Source: Hydrogenophaga taeniospiralis (GTDB taxonomy: Bacteria > Pseudomonadota > Gammaproteobacteria > Burkholderiales > Burkholderiaceae_C). From it: a stretch of DNA of 64,000 nt. Positions 1 through 9,915 of the stretch are shown one piece after another; position 1 is the stretch's first letter; each line of letters begins with the position of its first letter. The notes beneath the pieces are model-generated. The model worked only from the letters and a program-made list of their open reading frames with translations, made no database searches and was not told the DNA's origin. The stretch is taken from contig NZ_JAHBAG010000001.1 of NCBI RefSeq assembly GCF_020510445.1, forward strand, positions 2,456,501 through 2,520,500. The letters are read 5' to 3'. A program made the translations under genes and the position numbers.

Positions 1-1322
1 TGATCTGCTGCAAGACCGTGATCGGCATGGGTTCGCCCAACAAGGCCGGCACGCACGACGTGCACGGCGCCGCACTGGGCGCCGCCGAGGTGCAGGCCAC
101 GCGCGACGAGCTGGGCTGGACCGCGCCACCGTTCGAAATCCCCACCGAGATCGCGCAGGCCTGGAACGCCGTGGAGCGCGGCGCCGAGGCCGAACGCGCC
201 TGGCGCCAGCGCTTCGAGGCCTACCGCACGCAGTACCCGCTGGAAGCGGCCGAGTTCGAGCGCCGCATGGCCGGGGACCTGTTGCCCGACTTCGCGCAGA
301 AGCTGCCCGAGGTGCTGGAGGCCATCGCCGCCAGGGCCGACGCCTTCGCCACACGCAAGGCCAGCCAGAACGCGCTGGACCTGCTGGCGCCGCTGGTGCC
401 CGAGTTCTTCGGCGGCAGCGCCGACCTGACCGGCTCCAACCTCACCAACTTCAAGGGTTGCGTGAAGGCCGGGCGCGATGCCTGGGGCAACCACCTGAGC
501 TACGGCGTGCGCGAGTTCGGCATGGCCGCGATCATGAACGGCGTGGCCCTGCACGGTGGTTTCATTCCCTACGGCGGCACCTTCCTCACGTTCTCCGACT
601 ACAGCCGCAACGCCATCCGCATGGCCACGCTGATGAAGCAGCGCGTGATCCATGTGTTCACGCACGACTCCATCGGCCTGGGCGAAGACGGGCCAACGCA
701 TCAGAGCGTGGAGCACGTGCCCAGCCTGCGCATCATCCCGGGGCTGGATGTCTGGCGCCCGGCCGATGGCCTGGAAACCGCCGTGGCCTGGGCCTGCGCC
801 ATCGAGCGCCGGGATGGCCCGAGCGCGCTCTGCCTCTCGCGCCAGAATCTGCCGCGCCTGAGCGACGCCAGCATGGTCGAGAAGATCCGCAAGGGCGGCT
901 ACATCCTGGCCGAAGGCAAGCACCCGCAGGCGGTCATCCTGGCCACGGGTTCCGAAACCTCGCTCGCCATGGAGGCGCACGTGGCGCTCGCGCTGGAGGG
1001 CATCAGCACCCGTGTGGTGTCCATGCCCAGCAGCAACGTGTTCGACCGCCAGCCCGCCGCCTACCAGGACATGGTGCTGCCGCTGGCGCTGCCCACGGTG
1101 GCGGTCGAAGCTGCGCATCCGGACTTCTGGCGCAAGTACGTGGGGCGTACCGGTGTGGTGGTGGGCATCGCCACGTTCGGCGAGTCGGCGCCGGCCAAGG
1201 ACCTGTACGCGCACTTCGGCATCACCAGCGCACGCGTGTGCGAGGCGGTGAAAGCCTGTGTGCTCACCCACAAAGCCGTTGGCCCTGAGCCTGTCGAAGG
1301 GCTCACCGCCGGCGTGGTGTGA
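1..1322 (+). CDS. cbbT: Transketolase, 3' part (Calvin cycle)
   Basis: The reading frame is already open at base 3, so the 5' third of the gene lies outside the window; 439 residues are visible of about 670. Transketolase moves two-carbon ketol units between sugar phosphates with thiamine diphosphate, and in the Calvin cycle helps regenerate ribulose bisphosphate. The motif GLGEDGPTHQ, which ends the pyrimidine-binding domain signature, is encoded near 675-705, and the C-terminal domain follows. It is followed by cbbZ, cbbG, cbbK and cbbA, the order known from the Cupriavidus cbb operon, which is why cbbT is preferred over a housekeeping tkt. The last ~15 residues (GPEPVEG and beyond) come from a dispersed repeat that runs into the stop codon. 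Confidence 0.93.
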   Translation, partial: ICCKTVIGMGSPNKAGTHDVHGAALGAAEVQATRDELGWTAPPFEIPTEIAQAWNAVERGAEAERAWRQRFEAYRTQYPLEAAEFERRMAGDLLPDFAQKLPEVLEAIAARADAFATRKASQNALDLLAPLVPEFFGGSADLTGSNLTNFKGCVKAGRDAWGNHLSYGVREFGMAAIMNGVALHGGFIPYGGTFLTFSDYSRNAIRMATLMKQRVIHVFTHDSIGLGEDGPTHQSVEHVPSLRIIPGLDVWRPADGLETAVAWACAIERRDGPSALCLSRQNLPRLSDASMVEKIRKGGYILAEGKHPQAVILATGSETSLAMEAHVALALEGISTRVVSMPSSNVFDRQPAAYQDMVLPLALPTVAVEAAHPDFWRKYVGRTGVVVGIATFGESAPAKDLYAHFGITSARVCEAVKACVLTHKAVGPEPVEGLTAGVV

Positions 1323-1349
1323 AGGCTTTCACAAGCTCGGCCCGAACGG
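1283..1349. repeat. Inverted pair of REP-like elements across the cbbT stop codon
   Basis: Bases 1283-1302 read ccctgagcctgtcgaagggc. Bases 1322-1349 carry an imperfect inverted copy (aagctcggcccgaacgg at its core). This resembles the short CCTTCGACAGGCTCAGGG-type element scattered between genes in many betaproteobacteria. The first arm is translated as the C-terminus of transketolase. Confidence 0.7.
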
Positions 1350-1360
1350 AGTCCCCATCC

Positions 1361-3114
<1,754 letters not shown>

Positions 3115-3124
3115 GGGCAAGGCC

Positions 3125-4321
3125 ATGAAATTCCTCCGATTCAGCGATGTGTGCGCGAGCGGCTTCGCACGCGACAAGCGCGTCTTCATCCGCGCCGACC
3201 TCAACGTGCCCCAGGACGACGACGGCAAGATCACCGAAGACACCCGCATCCGCGCCAGCATCCCCGCCATCCAGATGGCGCTGGACGCCGGCGCCGCCGT
3301 CATGGTCACCAGCCACCTGGGCCGCCCCACCGAAGGCGAGTTCAAACCCGAAGACTCCCTGGCCCCCGTGGCCGCGCGCATGGGTGAACTCATGGGCCGC
3401 AGCATCCGCGTGGTGAGCGACTGGGTCGATGGCGACTTCTCCGTCGCCCCCGGTGAACTCGTGATGCTGGAGAACTGCCGCCTCAACGTCGGCGAGAAAA
3501 AGAACAAGCCCGAACTCGCGGCCAAGCTCGGCAAACTCTGCGACATCTTCGTGCACGACGCCTTCGGCACCGCGCACCGCGCCGAAGGCACGACCTACGG
3601 CATCGCCGAGACCGCCCCCATCGCCTGCGCCGGCCCGCTGCTGGCGGCCGAGATGGACGCCATCAGCAAAGCCCTGGCCAACCCGAAGCGCCCGCTGATC
3701 GCCATCGTCGCCGGCTCCAAAGTCTCGACCAAACTCACCATCCTGCAGGCCCTGGCCAAGAACGTGGACGGCCTGATCGTCGGTGGCGGCATCGCCAACA
3801 CCTTCATGCTCGCCGCCGGCCTGAAGATCGGCAAGAGCCTGGCCGAACCCGACCTGCTGGGCGAAGCCACCGCCGTGATCAACGCCATGAAAGCACGCGG
3901 CGCGGCCGTGCCGATCCCGACCGACGTGGTCTGTGCCAAGAGCTTCAGCCCCGACGCCGTGGCCACCGTGAAAGCCGCCACCGACGTGGCCGACGACGAC
4001 CTGATCCTGGACATCGGCCCGCAGACCGCGCAGTTGCTGGCCGAACAGCTCAAGCAGGCCGGCACCATCGTCTGGAACGGCCCGGTGGGCGTGTTCGAGT
4101 TCGCCGCCTTCGAGAACGGCACCAAGACCATCGCGCAGGCGATTGCCGAATCCAGCGCCTTCAGCATCGCGGGCGGTGGCGACACCCTGGCCGCGATCGC
4201 CAAGTACGGCATCGAGAAGGACGTGGGCTACATCTCCACCGGGGGTGGGGCCTTCCTGGAAGTGCTGGAGGGCAAGACCTTGCCGGCGTTCGAGGTGCTG
4301 GCAAGAAGAGCCGAACACTGA
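3125..4321 (+). CDS. cbbK: Phosphoglycerate kinase
   Basis: This 398-residue kinase phosphorylates 3-phosphoglycerate (Calvin direction) or makes ATP in glycolysis. The N-terminal substrate motif RADLNVP is near residue 20, the central AGSKVSTKL segment is present, and the nucleotide-binding GGGDT lies near the C-terminus, followed by the STGGGA loop. ATG 3125 is chosen because it gives the standard N-terminus MKFLRFSD; the frame is open upstream inside cbbG but has no homology there. The 10-base gap from cbbG argues for co-transcription. Confidence 0.97.
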   Translation: MKFLRFSDVCASGFARDKRVFIRADLNVPQDDDGKITEDTRIRASIPAIQMALDAGAAVMVTSHLGRPTEGEFKPEDSLAPVAARMGELMGRSIRVVSDWVDGDFSVAPGELVMLENCRLNVGEKKNKPELAAKLGKLCDIFVHDAFGTAHRAEGTTYGIAETAPIACAGPLLAAEMDAISKALANPKRPLIAIVAGSKVSTKLTILQALAKNVDGLIVGGGIANTFMLAAGLKIGKSLAEPDLLGEATAVINAMKARGAAVPIPTDVVCAKSFSPDAVATVKAATDVADDDLILDIGPQTAQLLAEQLKQAGTIVWNGPVGVFEFAAFENGTKTIAQAIAESSAFSIAGGGDTLAAIAKYGIEKDVGYISTGGGAFLEVLEGKTLPAFEVLARRAEH

Positions 4322-4349
4322 TCTTTTTCAATCCAACGGAGACAACTTC

Positions 4350-5417
4350 ATGGCCCTGATTTCCCTTCGCCAACTGCTCGACCACGCAGCCGAGCACCAC
4401 TACGGCCTGCCGGCCTTCAACGTCAACAACATGGAGCAGGTGCAGGCCATCATGCAGGCGGCCGACCAGGTGAACAGCCCCGTCATCCTGCAAGGCTCGG
4501 CCGGTGCACGCTCCTACGCGGGCGAGCCCTTCCTGCGCCACCTGATTTCCGCCGCGATCGAGATGTATCCGCACATCCCCGTCTGCATGCACCAGGACCA
4601 CGGCGCCGCGCCCGCCATCTGCTTTCGCTCCATCCAGTCGGGCTTCAGCTCGGTGATGATGGACGGCAGCCTGCTGGCCGACGGCAAGACGCCGTCGAGC
4701 TACGCGTACAACGTCAACACCACCAAGCAGGTGGTGGACCTGGCCCACGCCTGCGGCGTCTCGGTTGAAGGGGAGCTGGGCTGCCTGGGTTCGCTGGAAA
4801 CCGGCAAGGCCGGCGAAGAAGACGGCCACGGCGCCGAAGGCGAGATGGACCATTCGATGCTGCTGACCGACCCGGACGAGGCCGCCGACTTCGTGAGCAA
4901 GACCCAGGTGGACGCGCTGGCCATCGCCATCGGCACCAGCCACGGCGCCTACAAGTTCAGCAGCAAACCCAGCGGCAAGGTGCTGCGCATCGACCGCGTG
5001 AAAGAGATCCACCAGCGCATCCCCAACGTGCACCTGGTGATGCATGGTTCCAGCAGCGTGCCGGAAGACTGGCTGGCCATCATCAACCAGTACGGCGGCG
5101 ACATGGGTGTGACCTACGGCGTGCCGGTGGACGAGATCGTCGAAGGCATCCGCAACGGCGTGCGCAAGGTGAACATCGACACCGACCTGCGCATGGCCAG
5201 CACCGGCGCGATCCGCAAGCACCTGGCCGAAGATCGCAAGAACTTTGACCCGCGCAAGTTCTACAAGGAAGCGACCAAGGCGATGCAGGCGATCTGCGCC
5301 GCGCGCTACGAGGCGTTCGGCTCCGCCGGCATGGCGAGCCGGATCACCCAGGTGCACAGCCTGGAGACCATGCAGAAGCGCTACGACAAGGGCGAACTGG
5401 CCGCCAAGCTGGCCTGA
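4350..5417 (+). CDS. cbbA: Fructose-bisphosphate aldolase, class II (Calvin subtype)
   Basis: This 355-residue zinc-dependent aldolase condenses dihydroxyacetone phosphate with glyceraldehyde 3-phosphate or erythrose 4-phosphate. The HQDHG segment (about residues 89-93) and GTSHGAYK supply zinc-binding histidines and the phosphate-binding glycine loop typical of class II. ATG 4350 is preceded by ggaga and begins [16 protein letters not shown], the usual family start. It is the last gene of the cbb cluster and is followed by a hairpin and a repeat. Confidence 0.96.
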   Translation: MALISLRQLLDHAAEHHYGLPAFNVNNMEQVQAIMQAADQVNSPVILQGSAGARSYAGEPFLRHLISAAIEMYPHIPVCMHQDHGAAPAICFRSIQSGFSSVMMDGSLLADGKTPSSYAYNVNTTKQVVDLAHACGVSVEGELGCLGSLETGKAGEEDGHGAEGEMDHSMLLTDPDEAADFVSKTQVDALAIAIGTSHGAYKFSSKPSGKVLRIDRVKEIHQRIPNVHLVMHGSSSVPEDWLAIINQYGGDMGVTYGVPVDEIVEGIRNGVRKVNIDTDLRMASTGAIRKHLAEDRKNFDPRKFYKEATKAMQAICAARYEAFGSAGMASRITQVHSLETMQKRYDKGELAAKLA

Positions 5418-5431
5418 CCCACAAGTGAATC

Positions 5432-5460
5432 AGGGGCAGCCGGCGCGAGGTGCCCCTTTC
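5432..5460 (+). terminator. Probable terminator of the cbb operon
   Basis: Seven-base arms (aggggca at 5432-5438 and tgcccct at 5451-5457) enclose a 12-base loop and are followed by a short T run. It lies just after the cbbA stop codon, where an operon end is expected. The weak U tract keeps confidence moderate. Confidence 0.5.
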
Positions 5461-5466
5461 CAGAAC

Positions 5467-5541
5467 GCCGCGGATCTGGTTCTACCAGTCCGCAGGCGTT
5501 GCCCCTGGGGGGTGACGCGCTGAAAGCGCGGCGCGGGGGGA
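5467..5541. repeat. GC-rich palindromic repeat, copy 1
   Basis: This copy contains gccgcggatctggttctacc and tgcccctggggggtgacgcg, ending gcgcggcgcggggg. It is a diverged member of the family described for 14051-14120. It fills the gap between the converging cbbA and cytochrome c4 genes. Confidence 0.6.
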
Positions 5542-5544
5542 TCC

Positions 5545-6147
5545 CTACTTACCGCTGACGTACTCCGCCACCGCCGCCATCTCCAGCTCCGTCATCTTCT
5601 CCGCCACCACGTGCATCACCGCGTTGTCGTTGGTGCGCTCGCGTTTGTTGAACGATTTCAGCTGGGTGTGGATGTAGCCCGAGAACTGGGTTGCGAGGCG
5701 GGGCAGGTTGGCCGCGCCTTCGGCGTTGGCGCCGTGGCAGCTCACGCAGGCCGGCACGCCGCTGAACTTGTTGCCGTTGTAGAAGATGTAGCGGCCGACG
5801 GCCGCGAGCTGCGGGTCCTTCGGATCTTCGCGCGGAATGCTCATCTTCTCGTAGTACTTGCCCAGGGCGACCATCTCGTCGGGCGTGAGTTTGGCCACCA
5901 TCTCAGACATGGCCGTGCTCTTGCGCTGGCCGTTCTTGAAGGCGGTGAGCTGCTTGGTGATGTACTCGGCATGCTGCCCGGCCAGACGCGGAAAGATCTC
6001 GCTGGTGGACTCGCCCTGCGCTCCGTGGCACAGGAAGCAGGAGCCCCCGGCGATCTTCTTCGCGCGGGCCTCGTCGGCCTGGGCGAAGGCCGACGAGGCG
6101 ACGAGCAAGATCGACCAGAGCACCGCGGCGCGGAGCTTCTGCTTCAT
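5545..6147 (-). CDS. Diheme cytochrome c4-type protein
   Basis: This is a 200-residue periplasmic protein with a Sec signal (hydrophobic segment AAVLWSILLVASSAFAQA) and two CxxCH haem sites, CFLCH and CVSCH, one per half, as in cytochrome c4. ATG 6147 overlaps the stop of the flavoprotein gene as ATGA (6144-6147), so the two are probably translationally coupled. A further 11 codons upstream would lie in the flavoprotein gene and lack a signal peptide. Likely role: carrying electrons from sulfide oxidation to the terminal oxidase. Whether it is a true partner of the flavoprotein is inferred from the overlap. Confidence 0.88.
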   Translation of the reverse strand: MKQKLRAAVLWSILLVASSAFAQADEARAKKIAGGSCFLCHGAQGESTSEIFPRLAGQHAEYITKQLTAFKNGQRKSTAMSEMVAKLTPDEMVALGKYYEKMSIPREDPKDPQLAAVGRYIFYNGNKFSGVPACVSCHGANAEGAANLPRLATQFSGYIHTQLKSFNKRERTNDNAVMHVVAEKMTELEMAAVAEYVSGK

Positions 6148-7424
6148 GCCAGGGTATCCGCCCAGATGTTGCGCGCCCACGCATGGGCGTAGCGGCCTTC
6201 GAGTTCGCTGGCCGCCACCGACACGCCGCCCGAACCCGGCACCGTGAGCATCGTTTTCTTCTCGGCGTCGTAGCGGTGCACGCTGGCCACGTGCACCACG
6301 TCTTCGTCGGTCACGAAGCTGTAGCAGGTGTTGGCGTAGATCGGCAGCGAAGGCGGCGCCTTGCCCGCCAGCAGGGACACCACCGCAGCCGCACAGGTCT
6401 TGCCGTGCTGGTTGGCCATGTGGCCCGACTTGGGCATGCCCGGGGCGATCTGGATCGCGTCGCCCAGCACGTGGATGTTCTTGTGGGCCTTGGATTCAAA
6501 GGTCAGGAAGTCCACCTCGCACCAGCGGGCGTTGGCCGTGGCCAGGCCGGTTTTCACGGCGATCTCGCCCGCGCGCATGTTGGGCACCACGTTGGCCACG
6601 GCGGCCTTGAAGTCGTCGGCGAACTCGAACTTCAGGGTGTTGGTGGCGGCGTCCACGTCCACCACCTTGTGCTTGGGCCGGTAGTCGATCATGCCGTCGT
6701 AGTGTTCCTTCCAGGCCTTCATGAACAGGCCCTTCTTCGACTGGATGTCGTCGTTGGCGTCGAAGATCACCACCTTGCTCCTGGGCTTGGCCTTCTTGAA
6801 GTAGTTGGCCACCATGCAGGCGCGCTCGTAGGGGCCGGGCGGGCAGCGGTAGGGCGCCAGCGGGATCGACAGCGCGTACACGCCGCCGTCGGGCATGGCT
6901 TCGAGCTGCTGGCGCAGCGCCACCGTCTGGGCGCCGGCCTTCCAGGCGTGCAGCACCTTGTCCTGCGCGCCGGGCTTGGCCATGCCGGGCAGGCTGTCCC
7001 ACATGAAGTCGATGCCGGGCGAGAGGATCAGGCGGTCGTAGGGCAGTTCGCCGCCACCTGCGAGCTTGACCATGCGTTTGTCGGGGTCGATGCTGGCGAC
7101 CCGATCGCGCACGATCTTCACGCCGTGGCGCTTGGCGAGGTTGTCGTAGGGCGTGGTGATGTCGGCGAGGGTCTTGCTGCCCTGGATCACCAGGTTGGAA
7201 ACGGGGCAGGAGACGAAGGCCGCATTGGGCTCGACCAGGGTGACCTGCACGCCGTGGTCGGAGAAGAGGCGCACGTACTTGGCGGCGGTGGCGCCGCCGT
7301 AGCCGCCACCGACCACCACCACCTTGGCGCCGCTGCCACCGGGGGTGGCGCAGCCGCTCATGAAACCCAGACCGGCGATGGCGGAACCCGCGCCGAGCGT
7401 TTGTACAAATTGACGACGTTGCAT
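6144..7424 (-). CDS. soxF: Flavocytochrome c sulfide dehydrogenase, flavoprotein subunit
   Basis: This 426-residue FAD enzyme oxidises sulfide in the periplasm. The N-terminus MQRRQFVQTLGAGSA is a twin-arginine signal, ending near a GC that could also be a lipobox (LGFMSGC). The FAD-binding loop VVVGGGYGGATAAKY follows. Cysteines in the VSCPVSN segment and in TGLATANARWCEV/KTCAAAV match positions used by this family for the flavin-proximal disulfide; I assign these from pattern only. It lies 12 bases after a small cytochrome c gene and overlaps the cytochrome c4 gene, so all three look like one operon. The family is also called fccB. Confidence 0.9.
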   Translation of the reverse strand: MQRRQFVQTLGAGSAIAGLGFMSGCATPGGSGAKVVVVGGGYGGATAAKYVRLFSDHGVQVTLVEPNAAFVSCPVSNLVIQGSKTLADITTPYDNLAKRHGVKIVRDRVASIDPDKRMVKLAGGGELPYDRLILSPGIDFMWDSLPGMAKPGAQDKVLHAWKAGAQTVALRQQLEAMPDGGVYALSIPLAPYRCPPGPYERACMVANYFKKAKPRSKVVIFDANDDIQSKKGLFMKAWKEHYDGMIDYRPKHKVVDVDAATNTLKFEFADDFKAAVANVVPNMRAGEIAVKTGLATANARWCEVDFLTFESKAHKNIHVLGDAIQIAPGMPKSGHMANQHGKTCAAAVVSLLAGKAPPSLPIYANTCYSFVTDEDVVHVASVHRYDAEKKTMLTVPGSGGVSVAASELEGRYAHAWARNIWADTLA

Positions 7425-7436
7425 GACCGGTTCTCC

Positions 7437-7739
7437 TTATTTCTTCTGGGCGGCGAAGTAGGCGGCGATCTGCTGGAGCTGCTCGTCGGAGTAGCCCTTG
7501 GAGATCTGGTGCATGAGCGTGGCGGGCTTGCGGCCGGTCTTGAAGTCCATCAGCTTCTGGACCAGTTCGTCCTTGTCCTTGCCGGCCAGGGGCTCGTTGC
7601 CCTGCAGGGCCCGGCCATCGGTGCCATGGCAGTTGGCGCAGGCCGAGGCCCAGACCCTGACCTGATCGACCTGGGCTTGCGCCCCCACGGCAGCGGCGCA
7701 CAACGCGCCCGCAGCCAGCCATTTCATCGTCTTGACCAT
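7437..7739 (-). CDS. Small monohaem cytochrome c (FccA/SoxE-like subunit)
   Basis: This is a 100-residue protein with a cleavable signal peptide (WLAAGALCAAAVGAQA) and one haem motif, CANCH. The C-terminal part (TLMHQISKGYSDEQLQQIAAYF) supplies the methionine-side helix of class I cytochromes. ATG 7739 has a strong ribosome site, aggaggtg, about five bases upstream. It is the first gene of the leftward operon and sits directly before the sulfide dehydrogenase flavoprotein, so it is probably that enzyme's haem subunit. Confidence 0.85.
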   Translation of the reverse strand: MVKTMKWLAAGALCAAAVGAQAQVDQVRVWASACANCHGTDGRALQGNEPLAGKDKDELVQKLMDFKTGRKPATLMHQISKGYSDEQLQQIAAYFAAQKK

Positions 7740-8156
7740 CTTCACCTCCTGGGGTTGGGTTGAACCGAGCAGCATCCAAAAACTGTAGCAGGGCCCCATG
7801 CGGAACCTTATTTATCAGTGTTTACGCATATTTAGATGCTTGATGCTAGCATCGCCCGCCGGCCCGTCTGAACCGTGAAAACCCTAGCGCTTTTGGTTGC
7901 GTTTTCCGGCTTTCGGCTGGCCATGGGTCGGCCCCCCCCCCCCCGTGTTGAAGACCGGGGGCCAGTTCGAGGGCGCCACCACGGAGTTTGAAGCGGCCAT
8001 ATGGGGCTGCGCGGGGCGTGGCGGGCGCGAGGAGGGGTGCGATGGGGGCGCCGTCCGTCAGAAAAGTGGAGGAATTCGGGTTTACACTAATCTGTATATA
8101 GGCAATCAATCATATAGTTAATTGATAGAAATCAAACCCAGTCCGGAGACACATCG
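7740..8156. promoter_or_regulatory. Divergent regulatory gap between the sulfide dehydrogenase operon and soxR
   Basis: These 417 bases hold no convincing gene. AT-rich stretches at 7805-7850 and 8078-8130 flank a GC-rich core and are the likely promoters. The left stretch includes a perfect palindrome, gatgctagcatc (7842-7853). The right one includes ATCAAT (8105-8110) and ATTGAT (8121-8126), an inverted pair spaced by 10 bases, a plausible site for the ArsR-type repressor encoded next door. Both stretches share tttacnc (7821 and 8081 regions). A run of 13 C lies at 7932-7944. Confidence 0.55.
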
Positions 8157-8579
8157 GTGGATGACATGCACGAGGTTTTTGAGTCCGTGGCGCGCTACTT
8201 CAGCGTGCTGGGCGAGCCCACGCGCCTGCGCATCCTGCACGCACTGTGCCAGGAGGAAAAGTGCGTCAACGAGATCATCCGGGTGACCGGTCTGGCGCAG
8301 GCCAATGTGTCGAGGCACCTGGGTTTGATGTACCAGGCCGGCATGCTTTCGCGCCGCCGCGAAGGGACCCAGATCTTCTACAAGGTGGCCGACCCGATGT
8401 ACATCGAACTGTGCCGCACGGTGTCGATGCAGGTCCTGGGCCGACTTGAAAACGCAGCGAAATCGGGCGACGGACTGCGCCATTTCGCCGACGACACATC
8501 CCCCGGCCCGGCCGCGCAGGCGCCGGCCACTTCCCGACGAACTCCCCCCGCCAACCAGAAGGAAAAAGCAAGTGTCTAA
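8157..8579 (+). CDS. soxR: ArsR-family repressor of the sox genes
   Basis: This 140-residue winged-helix protein has the ArsR signature LGEPTRLRILHAL (residues 18-30) and a recognition helix in GLAQANVSRHLGLM (45-58). Cysteines at 31, 36 and 86 could form a sulfur-responsive pair, as in related persulfide sensors, but the spacing does not let me assign the pair. The GTG at 8157 is preferred over ATG 8166 because cggag lies eight bases before it. The last ~45 residues are proline/alanine-rich and poorly conserved-looking. It overlaps soxC by eight bases. Confidence 0.85.
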   Translation: MDDMHEVFESVARYFSVLGEPTRLRILHALCQEEKCVNEIIRVTGLAQANVSRHLGLMYQAGMLSRRREGTQIFYKVADPMYIELCRTVSMQVLGRLENAAKSGDGLRHFADDTSPGPAAQAPATSRRTPPANQKEKASV

Positions 8580-9915
8580 AGACCTGAGCGACGTCATTGG
8601 GCGCGTCCTGCCCGCGCCGGAGCATTTTTTGAGTCCCGAGAAGCTGGAACAGGCCCGCAAGGCCCGCCGCCGCTTCATGGGCACCGCGCTGGCCATGGGC
8701 GCCGGCGTGGCCGCCTCGGCGGGTGCAGCCACCCGCGCCATGGCAGCCGTTGGCGAAGAAGCCATCCTGAAACTGCCCGAGCACAGCACGGGCCTGGGCC
8801 AGTCGGTGGTGACCGATGGCTACGGCAAGCCCAGCAAGTGGGAAGCCAACCTGCAGCGCCGCCAGAGCCCGGGCCTGACCCGGGTGAACCAGGCCTCGGT
8901 GAGCTTCACGCCGCTGCAGGGCCTGTTCGGCATCATCACGCCCAGCGGTCTGCATTTCGAGCGCCACCACCAGGGCTGGTGGGACATCGACCCCAGCAAG
9001 CACCGCCTGATGGTCAACGGCCTCGTGAAGCGCCAGCGCGTCTTCACCATGGATGACCTGATGCGCCTGCCCAGCGTCTCGCGCATCCACTTCATCGAAT
9101 GCGGCGCCAACTCGGCCACCGAGTGGGGCAACGTGGCCGTGCCCACGGTGCAGTACACGCACGGCATGGTGAGCTGCTCCGAGTTCACCGGTGTGCTGCT
9201 GTCCACCCTGCTGGAAATGTGCGGCTACGACAAGAAGGCAGCGAAGTACGTGCTGGCCGAAGGCGCCGACGGTTCCTCGATGACCCGCACGATCGACATC
9301 GAACGCGCCATGGACGACTGCATCGTGGCCTGGGCCATGAACGGCGAAATGCTGCGCCCCGAAAACGGCTACCCGCTGCGCCTGGTGGTGCCGGGCGTGC
9401 AGGGCGTGAGCTGGGTCAAGTACCTGCGCCGCATCGAAGTGGGCGACCAGAAGTACGCGGCCAAGGACGAGGCGGTGCACTACATCGACCACATGCCCGA
9501 CGGCACGCACCGCCAGTACACCGGCATCCAGGAAACCAAGAGCGTGATCACCACGCCCTCGGGTAGCCAGACCCTGCTGGACAAGGGCTACTACAACGTG
9601 ACCGGCCTGGCCTGGTCGGGCCGCGGCACCATCAAACGGGTGGACGTGAGCGTGGACGGGGGCCGCAACTGGCGCACCGCGCGCATCGAAGGCCCGGTGC
9701 TGCCCAAGGCGCTCACGCGTTTCAACATCGACTGGGTGTGGGACGGCAAGCCCGCCATTCTGCAGAGCCGTGCCATCGACAGCACGGGCTACGTGCAGCC
9801 CAAGATCAACCAGCTGCGTGCCGTGCGCGGCACGCGCTCCGTCTACCACCAGAACGCCATCCAGAGCTGGCTGGTGTCCGAAAACGGTGAAGTCTCCAAC
9901 GTGCAGGTTTATTAA
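8572..9915 (+). CDS. soxC: Sulfane dehydrogenase, molybdenum subunit
   Basis: This 447-residue molybdoenzyme of the sulfite oxidase fold, with SoxD, oxidises the sulfane sulfur bound to SoxY. A twin-arginine signal (RKARRRFMGTALAMGAG) precedes the mature part. The molybdenum-ligand cysteine is in HFIECGANSATEW at about residue 177. The GTG start at 8572 gives the normal N-terminus (SKDLSDVIG) and overlaps the soxR end by eight bases; an open frame upstream overlaps soxR but makes no sense there. The stop at 9913-9915 abuts the soxD start. Confidence 0.95.
   Translation: MSKDLSDVIGRVLPAPEHFLSPEKLEQARKARRRFMGTALAMGAGVAASAGAATRAMAAVGEEAILKLPEHSTGLGQSVVTDGYGKPSKWEANLQRRQSPGLTRVNQASVSFTPLQGLFGIITPSGLHFERHHQGWWDIDPSKHRLMVNGLVKRQRVFTMDDLMRLPSVSRIHFIECGANSATEWGNVAVPTVQYTHGMVSCSEFTGVLLSTLLEMCGYDKKAAKYVLAEGADGSSMTRTIDIERAMDDCIVAWAMNGEMLRPENGYPLRLVVPGVQGVSWVKYLRRIEVGDQKYAAKDEAVHYIDHMPDGTHRQYTGIQETKSVITTPSGSQTLLDKGYYNVTGLAWSGRGTIKRVDVSVDGGRNWRTARIEGPVLPKALTRFNIDWVWDGKPAILQSRAIDSTGYVQPKINQLRAVRGTRSVYHQNAIQSWLVSENGEVSNVQVY

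Noticed and set aside
7846..8121. Two small frames in the sulfide dehydrogenase-soxR gap (7846-8109 leftward and 7897-8121 rightward)
   Set aside because: Both translate the poly-C run and lack a ribosome site; the region reads as a divergent promoter.
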